From the NCBI GenBank assembly GCA_002788515.1, contig PFRJ01000099.1, positions 1-9,976 on the forward strand: a stretch of DNA of 9,976 nucleotides, written 5' to 3'. The translations under genes and the position numbers were made by a program. The DNA is from Nitrosopumilales archaeon CG_4_9_14_0_2_um_filter_34_16 (GTDB taxonomy: Archaea; Thermoproteota; Nitrososphaeria; Nitrososphaerales; Nitrosopumilaceae). This document shows, piece by piece, positions 6,265 through 9,976 of the stretch (position 1 is its first letter; each line of letters opens with the position of its first letter). Below the pieces are notes generated by a model that saw nothing but the letters and a program-made list of their open reading frames with translations, was not told the DNA's origin and did not search any database.

Positions 6265-6750
6265 CGAAATTATAGTTAAAAGAGAATCATGTGTGATGTT
6301 ATTTTGTTTTACAAACCCAGATGTCACTTCAAGAACATATTTAGCTTCGCCGTCAGGCACTATACTTTGACAAGTGGTAATTTCCAAGGCAGTTTTACAA
6401 GGTGGTACATCTTGTTCTATGTGAACAACTTTACCATCTTGATCAAACCAAATCATGTCTAAAGAAAATTGCATGTTTAGCATCCAAAGAGAATACAGAC
6501 CAGGATCATCAAAGACAAAGATCATTCCCTGATCAAATGGAAGTTGATCTTGAAACATCAATCCGCGAACGCGTCTTGGTTCAGAGTCTGCAATTTGTAC
6601 TTCAAGTGGAATGTCATCTATCAGAATTGTACCTCTAGGAAACTCAACGGATTCAAGTTTACTGTCTTGAGGTAGCGTCATCAATCCTATAACCCCAATG
6701 ATTACAGCTGCAATTGTAATTGGAATTAATGCTTGAGCCCTAGTAGTCAT
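6259..6750 (-). CDS. DUF192-family protein with N-terminal membrane anchor
   Basis: A 163-residue protein of the DUF192 family, whose molecular function is not established. Seen: an N-terminal hydrophobic segment (ALIPITIAAVIIGVIGLMTL, 7-26), then the domain: LEVQIADSEPRRVRGLMFQDQLPFDQGMIFVFDD (49-82), LWMLNMQFSLDMIWFDQDGKVVHIEQDVPPC (88-118) and AKYVLEVTSGF (136-146). The RGLM, WM-N, LDMI and YVLEV signatures are all present. Cys118 and Cys127 lie close together outside the membrane and could form a disulfide. No lipobox cysteine follows the hydrophobic segment, so it is probably a signal anchor. The ATG at 6750 sits about 25 bp downstream of a good TATA element, which implies a leaderless mRNA. 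The unknown anchored-protein gene follows after 40 bp and may be a functional partner. Confidence 0.9.
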   Translation of the reverse strand: MTTRAQALIPITIAAVIIGVIGLMTLPQDSKLESVEFPRGTILIDDIPLEVQIADSEPRRVRGLMFQDQLPFDQGMIFVFDDPGLYSLWMLNMQFSLDMIWFDQDGKVVHIEQDVPPCKTALEITTCQSIVPDGEAKYVLEVTSGFVKQNNITHDSLLTIISI

Positions 6751-6770
6751 AAGTCTGGTCTGTCTTTTCC

Positions 6771-6779
6771 TTTTAAAAA
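6771..6779 (-). promoter_or_regulatory. TATA box of the DUF192 gene
   Basis: TTTTTAAAA, followed by GG, on the minus strand is centred 25 bp upstream of the ATG at 6750, lying in the 39-bp gap after the upstream gene's stop. This is the cleanest leaderless promoter arrangement in the window. Confidence 0.55.
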
Positions 6780-6789
6780 CTAAGATAGA

Positions 6790-7140
6790 CTAGAATACGG
6801 AACTCTTAAAGTCTGCAATTGTTGAAATGGTGTCTTTTGTCTGATGTCCAATGTCATGTAAAGTTGAACCATTATATTTTTTATCCATGTACCTTCCTGC
6901 TAAAATCATAGGAGCCCCAACGGCAGCAGTAATCATTGTTGGTTCAGGTATCCACAATAAGATAAATCCAATTTTTTGTAGTTTTTTGCCAGGTGCAGGA
7001 GATTTTTGAAGGGCACCTAAAGAGCTGGCAGTGGATTTGCCATCAATATTAGTCACTTCAGAATACAAGTTTGCTCTACGTTTAGCAGAGTCTGAGAATT
7101 TTCGTAATTTATCTAGACGTGCCTTTAAGGGATCAACCAT
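6790..7140 (-). CDS. Small protein of unknown function with a central hydrophobic hairpin
   Basis: A 116-residue protein I cannot assign. Seen: a basic, helical N-terminus (MVDPLKARLDKLRKFSDSAKRRANLY, 1-26), a polar linker ending in PAPGKK (48-53), a hydrophobic block IGFILLWIPEPTMITAAVGAPMILAG (57-82) broken by two prolines, and a polar C-terminal helix. The block could be a membrane hairpin or re-entrant loop with both ends in the cytoplasm. The frame continues to an ATG at 7200, which would add 20 residues (MNVMVVDLRFLS...). I prefer the ATG at 7140 because the added part looks unlike the rest, and a weak TATA-like CTTATCTATTT lies about 26 bp upstream; the longer form stays possible given a TATA-like element near 7242. 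It is divergent from mntR, so metal regulation is conceivable. Confidence 0.65.
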   Translation of the reverse strand: MVDPLKARLDKLRKFSDSAKRRANLYSEVTNIDGKSTASSLGALQKSPAPGKKLQKIGFILLWIPEPTMITAAVGAPMILAGRYMDKKYNGSTLHDIGHQTKDTISTIADFKSSVF

Positions 7141-7239
7141 TCCAACATGGATTTTGGAAAAAATAGATAAGAATCGAAGATCAACTACCATCACATTCAA
7201 GTCAACAAAGAATAGCTAACTCAACTGAAAAGAACTCAA

Positions 7240-7247
7240 TTATACTA
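7240..7247 (+). promoter_or_regulatory. TATA box of mntR, possibly shared with the divergent gene
   Basis: TTATACTA is centred about 30 bp upstream of the mntR ATG at 7273, predicting a leader of only a few bases. Read on the other strand the same site (TAGTATAA) could serve the long form of the divergent gene starting at 7200. Just downstream, TTTAATTTAAA (7250-7260) is an odd-length inverted repeat that could be an autoregulatory operator between the TATA box and the start codon. Confidence 0.4.
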
Positions 7248-7272
7248 GGTTTAATTTAAAAACAAAGATCAT

Positions 7273-7737
7273 ATGAAAAACAGAGACTCCAAAAGACTAG
7301 ATTCAATCAAAGCGGCCCACCAATCAGAAAAAGCACGGTCTAGTACAAGAATGGAAGACTATTTGGAAATAATCTCAGAACTAGTAGAGTTGAAAGGATA
7401 TGCCACAACTTTAGACATTTCAAGATACATGCATGTAAGTGCACCCAGCGTCACTAAAATGCTCCAAAGATTAGACGAGGGGGGATTTTTAGAATATGAA
7501 AAATATCACGGAATCAATCTTACAAACAAAGGAAAACAAATTGCAGAAGGAATAAGACAAAAACACGGAATATTGTTAGAATTTTTTGAAATTTTAGGAG
7601 TAGGATTTGATACTGCAAACAAAGACACAGAAGGAATAGAACATCACCTGAATCCAAAAACAATAAAGCAATTAAGAAAATTCATTACTTTTCTTAAAGC
7701 AAACCCAAAGATTATCGATAATTTTAAAAATCTTTAA
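7273..7737 (+). CDS. mntR: MntR-type manganese-responsive transcriptional repressor (DtxR/MntR family)
   Basis: A 154-residue DNA-binding metalloregulator expected to repress metal-uptake genes when Mn2+ (or Fe2+) is plentiful. Seen: a winged helix-turn-helix at about 27-90, with recognition region VSAPSVTKMLQRLDEGGFLEYEKYHGINLTNKG, then a dimerisation helix and the IEHHL motif. Compared with the B. subtilis MntR sequence as I remember it, Asp8, Glu11, His77, Glu99, Glu102 and His103 correspond to Asp29, Glu32, His98, Glu120, Glu123 and His124, all at the same offset of 21. The Asp at the first ligand position, and the lack of an SH3-like C-terminal domain, point to the MntR rather than the IdeR/DtxR branch. 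A basic 25-residue N-terminal extension precedes Met27, which would be an alternative start; the TATA position favours 7273. Its last 14 bp overlap the convergent PIN-ATPase gene. Confidence 0.9.
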   Translation: MKNRDSKRLDSIKAAHQSEKARSSTRMEDYLEIISELVELKGYATTLDISRYMHVSAPSVTKMLQRLDEGGFLEYEKYHGINLTNKGKQIAEGIRQKHGILLEFFEILGVGFDTANKDTEGIEHHLNPKTIKQLRKFITFLKANPKIIDNFKNL

Positions 7738-9541
7738 GGAATATCTGTATGTCATTTTGGGAAGAGGAATTCATGATTGCCCTAGCAGCATCTGAGCGTT
7801 GTGGAATTTTGATCTGACCCTTCTTTCCAATTCTAACAGAAGTAACAAACTTTTCATTTACATAAATGTCTGCATGCATTGAAGTGTATGTTCTATTTAC
7901 AGTGAAAACCAACGCTGTCTTTGTTTCTGTAAAAGTAAATGGGAGGTCATTTGAAGTGACAGACAAGTCATCAGAAGTTCTTGGGACGACATCGATGTGA
8001 ACTTTGAGGGATTTTTCAATCTCATTAATGTTAGATCCACCACGTCCTATAATTGACGGGATGCATTGTTCATCAACTAGCACCTTGACACGATTATCTG
8101 ACAATATCTCAACTTGTACCCCAGAGTCATATCGCTTGAAAGTTTCTTTTATTTTATCTTCAGCAAGTTTTTGAATTCCAACTTTATCAACACTCTTGCC
8201 AACAGGTACGATCACATTTTCCTCTCCAAACGTGTAGATTTCATGCTCCAAATCATTGTTTTCAAAATTCCTGATTTCAATTACGGGTCTTGCAAGATCA
8301 GATTCAGTCATTCCTGTTGGAACTTTGACTTTTAATTCCAAGTCATAGACTTTTTGAATACTGCCGTCTTTTACAAACACTACAGTGTCCAGCACATTAG
8401 GAATTATTCCAAGTTCAATCTTACCAATGAAACGCTGGATTGCATCAAGGGGAGAGTTTGCATGGACTACTCCAACCATTCCTACTCCTGTCAATCTCAA
8501 ATCAGCAAATGTTCTAAAGTCTTCACGTCTTCGTACCTCGTCAAAAATAGTATAGTCAGGCCTAACAAGTAATAAAATATCTGCAGTGTTATCAAAACTT
8601 CCGTCTAGTTTACTGTATTGGGTAATTCCAGAATCTACTTGCAAATCACGTGGGGATTCAAAAGTTTTAACAATTTTTCCTTTGTTGTGATAGAAATTTG
8701 CAAGACCAGATGCAAGCGTACTTTTTCCAGAGCCAGGTGCACCTGAAATCACAATACCTTCTGCACTATCAGAAAAACGCTCCATTAGTTTTTCTGAAAT
8801 TGTGTAATCATCAAGAGATAATTTCACAATTGGGTGAACTATAGTAATTTCCAGTGAATCCGAAAACGGAGGATGTGTGATGGCGATTCTATATTCGCCG
8901 TGTTGAACTACTGATGCTCCGGTTTTTGATATTTCAAGTGTATTTGAATCAGACATGTTTACTGAATCTAAGATTTGAGATGCAATCATTTGTAAATAGT
9001 CTTTAGATAAAATTTCATCACCAAGTTTAGTTAACAAGAATGCTCCAGGCTTGCCTTTTTTTGCAAGAGGGTGTTGATTTTCTTTTAGATGTACACTCAT
9101 AGTGTCAGAATCAAAAAATCTAAGAAACTCTAATGAATCATGCTTTACTTCAGATTTGAGAAATACAGTTTCAACATCTTCAGCCTGAGCAACTAGATAT
9201 TGAACACGGTCAGAAGTATAAAGAATGGCGCCATGTTGTTTTGCCATATCTACAATTAACGAATCAATTCTACCGCTACTTGCAAGTTTGACATCATCTG
9301 AAGATGGATGAGAACCAGTTACGACGATGGTCAGCCCATGACTTCCAGAAAAGGATTTGAGTTTTCTAATTTTTTCCAACCCCACAAAGCCTTGCTCTTT
9401 TTTCTTTGACGCTTGCGATTGCAGTTCATCAAAAACTGCTTGAGGGATGATAATCTCAAAATTTCTAATAGAACCTGATTCGATTTGAGAGATTAGTTGA
9501 CCATTAATTATGACGCTAGTATCAGCTACAATTTTTGACAA
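7724..9541 (-). CDS. PINA-type protein: PIN nuclease domain, PilT-like RecA-fold ATPase, KH domain
   Basis: A 605-residue cytosolic protein with the architecture of archaeal PINA, which in Sulfolobus is reported as a hexameric ATPase acting on Holliday junctions. Seen: an N-terminal PIN domain with the acidic set Asp7 (VADTSV), Glu39 (FDEL), Asp93 (GRIDSL) and Asp111 (TSDR); a linker domain to about 250; an ATPase with Walker A GAPGSGKST (267-275), Walker B YTIFDEVRR (330-338, Asp334-Glu335) and a PilT-like His box VGVVHANSPLDAIQR (356-370, His360); then a KH motif IIGRGGSNINEIEK with GxxG at 499-502, and a C-terminal beta-rich tail. The complete PIN acid set suggests the nuclease site is intact. 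The start is TTG at 9541, the first possible one after the in-frame cheY stop at 9569; a weak TATA-like AGTAATTTAG at 9565-9574 would give a leaderless mRNA. The 3' end overlaps mntR. Confidence 0.93.
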   Translation of the reverse strand: MSKIVADTSVIINGQLISQIESGSIRNFEIIIPQAVFDELQSQASKKKEQGFVGLEKIRKLKSFSGSHGLTIVVTGSHPSSDDVKLASSGRIDSLIVDMAKQHGAILYTSDRVQYLVAQAEDVETVFLKSEVKHDSLEFLRFFDSDTMSVHLKENQHPLAKKGKPGAFLLTKLGDEILSKDYLQMIASQILDSVNMSDSNTLEISKTGASVVQHGEYRIAITHPPFSDSLEITIVHPIVKLSLDDYTISEKLMERFSDSAEGIVISGAPGSGKSTLASGLANFYHNKGKIVKTFESPRDLQVDSGITQYSKLDGSFDNTADILLLVRPDYTIFDEVRRREDFRTFADLRLTGVGMVGVVHANSPLDAIQRFIGKIELGIIPNVLDTVVFVKDGSIQKVYDLELKVKVPTGMTESDLARPVIEIRNFENNDLEHEIYTFGEENVIVPVGKSVDKVGIQKLAEDKIKETFKRYDSGVQVEILSDNRVKVLVDEQCIPSIIGRGGSNINEIEKSLKVHIDVVPRTSDDLSVTSNDLPFTFTETKTALVFTVNRTYTSMHADIYVNEKFVTSVRIGKKGQIKIPQRSDAARAIMNSSSQNDIQIFLKDF

Positions 9542-9568
9542 TGAATAATCAAATGAAAGTACCCTAAA

Positions 9569-9931
9569 TTACTTTGCTAAAAGATCTGTGATTGCTTTTA
9601 AGACACTATTAAAATCAAATGGTTTTGAAATATACGAAGAGGCGCCATTATCTAAACATTGTTTAATTATTTTTTGATCATCACTTGCAGTGATTAAAAT
9701 AATTTTAGCGTTTGAATCAAACTGCATCACTTCTCGTACAACAGTTAACCCGTCTTTTTTGGGCATTGCCAAATCCAACAATAGGATATCAGGTTTTACT
9801 TTACAGTAAATATCAACAGATTCCATACCATCAGTGGCCTCTGCAACAATTTCATGATCACCAATTCCAAGAATGTCCTTCAATACAAGCCGGATTGCAT
9901 CTGAATCATCAGCAATCATGACTCTAGCCAT
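9569..9931 (-). CDS. Stand-alone CheY-like response regulator receiver domain
   Basis: A 120-residue single-domain receiver, phosphorylated by a partner histidine kinase in two-component or chemotaxis signalling. Seen: the acidic pocket Asp8-Asp9 (IADDSDA), the phospho-acceptor Asp53 in ILLLDLAMPKKDG, Thr81 (ILITASD) and Lys103 in SYISKPF, with Tyr100 at the switch position. All residues for phosphorylation and conformational switching are present. There is no output domain, so it must act through protein contacts; no kinase or other chemotaxis gene is visible nearby, and its role may be non-chemotactic. The ATG at 9931 has a TATA-like element centred about 27 bp upstream, so the mRNA is probably leaderless. 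The PIN-ATPase start lies 27 bp after its stop codon in the same frame, which suggests either co-transcription or a closely placed second promoter. Confidence 0.93.
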   Translation of the reverse strand: MARVMIADDSDAIRLVLKDILGIGDHEIVAEATDGMESVDIYCKVKPDILLLDLAMPKKDGLTVVREVMQFDSNAKIILITASDDQKIIKQCLDNGASSYISKPFDFNSVLKAITDLLAK

Positions 9932-9952
9932 AATTAACCAGAATGTATGGCA

Positions 9953-9964
9953 TATTAAAAATAT
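9953..9964 (-). promoter_or_regulatory. TATA box of the CheY-like gene
   Basis: ATATTTTTAATA on the minus strand is centred about 27 bp upstream of the ATG at 9931, the spacing for a leaderless archaeal mRNA. It may drive the downstream PIN-ATPase gene as well. Confidence 0.45.
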
Positions 9965-9976
9965 TCACAAACTTAG

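Noticed and set aside
7273..7737. Iron-dependent DtxR/IdeR repressor
   Set aside because: The protein lacks the SH3-like third domain and has Asp, not Met, at the first ligand position, which fits MntR better; iron responsiveness cannot be fully excluded.
7724..9541. Type IV pilus or archaellum ATPase
   Set aside because: The ATPase core is PilT-like, but the N-terminal PIN domain and C-terminal KH domain define the PINA-type nucleic-acid protein, and no pilin or assembly genes are nearby.
1..9976. Mobile element, phage, CRISPR or defence island
   Set aside because: No transposase, integrase, Cas protein, toxin-antitoxin pair, spaced direct repeats or terminal repeats were seen; the PIN domain belongs to a large housekeeping-type ATPase and not to a VapC toxin.

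Overview
The window looks like a chromosomal segment of an AT-rich archaeon, most likely an ammonia-oxidising Nitrososphaerota (Thaumarchaeota) of the Nitrosopumilus type. The evidence is archaeal-style TATA elements about 25 bp upstream of many start codons (leaderless transcripts), almost no Shine-Dalgarno signals, several TTG/GTG starts, a PIN-ATPase-KH protein of the archaeal PINA type, and a small protein resembling the thaumarchaeal DUF6659 family. The lineage is inferred from gene content, not from a marker gene. No rRNA, tRNA, insertion sequence, CRISPR array or phage gene was seen.

Layout, left to right. (1) 132-1591, minus strand: a two-gene operon of a GNAT acetyltransferase and an amidohydrolase joined by an ATGA stop/start overlap. 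(2) 1592-1804: a divergent AT-rich regulatory gap with two inverted repeats. (3) 1805-2278, plus strand: a very short MscS-type channel, convergent with (4) 2318-4099, minus strand, a CPA2/KefB-like cation:proton antiporter with an extra C-terminal membrane block instead of an RCK domain. (5) 4198-4593, minus: a DUF6659-like small cytosolic protein. (6) 4594-4799: a gap with T-rich tracts and a compact GC-richer element that could be a terminator or a small RNA. (7) 4800-6750, minus: a TauE/SafE exporter, an anchored extracytoplasmic protein of unknown function, and an anchored DUF192 protein. (8) 6790-7140, minus: a small protein of unknown function, divergent from (9) 7273-7737, plus, an MntR-type manganese-responsive repressor with all six metal ligands. 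(10) 7724-9541, minus: a PIN/RecA-like ATPase/KH protein whose 3' end overlaps that of mntR by 14 bp. (11) 9569-9931, minus: a stand-alone CheY-like receiver protein immediately upstream of, and in frame with, the PIN-ATPase.

Most genes appear to have their own TATA-like element, so long operons are not evident; the GNAT/amidohydrolase pair is the only convincing translationally linked unit. Themes are ion and osmotic homeostasis (MscS, antiporter, MntR), envelope-associated proteins (DUF192, unknown anchored protein, TauE) and nucleic-acid or signalling functions (PIN-ATPase, CheY). I see no clear novel defence or mobile system. The best candidates for a second look are the structured intergenic element at 4690-4770, the paired inverted repeats at 1631-1767, the in-frame CheY/PIN-ATPase junction, and the GNAT/amidohydrolase pairing.
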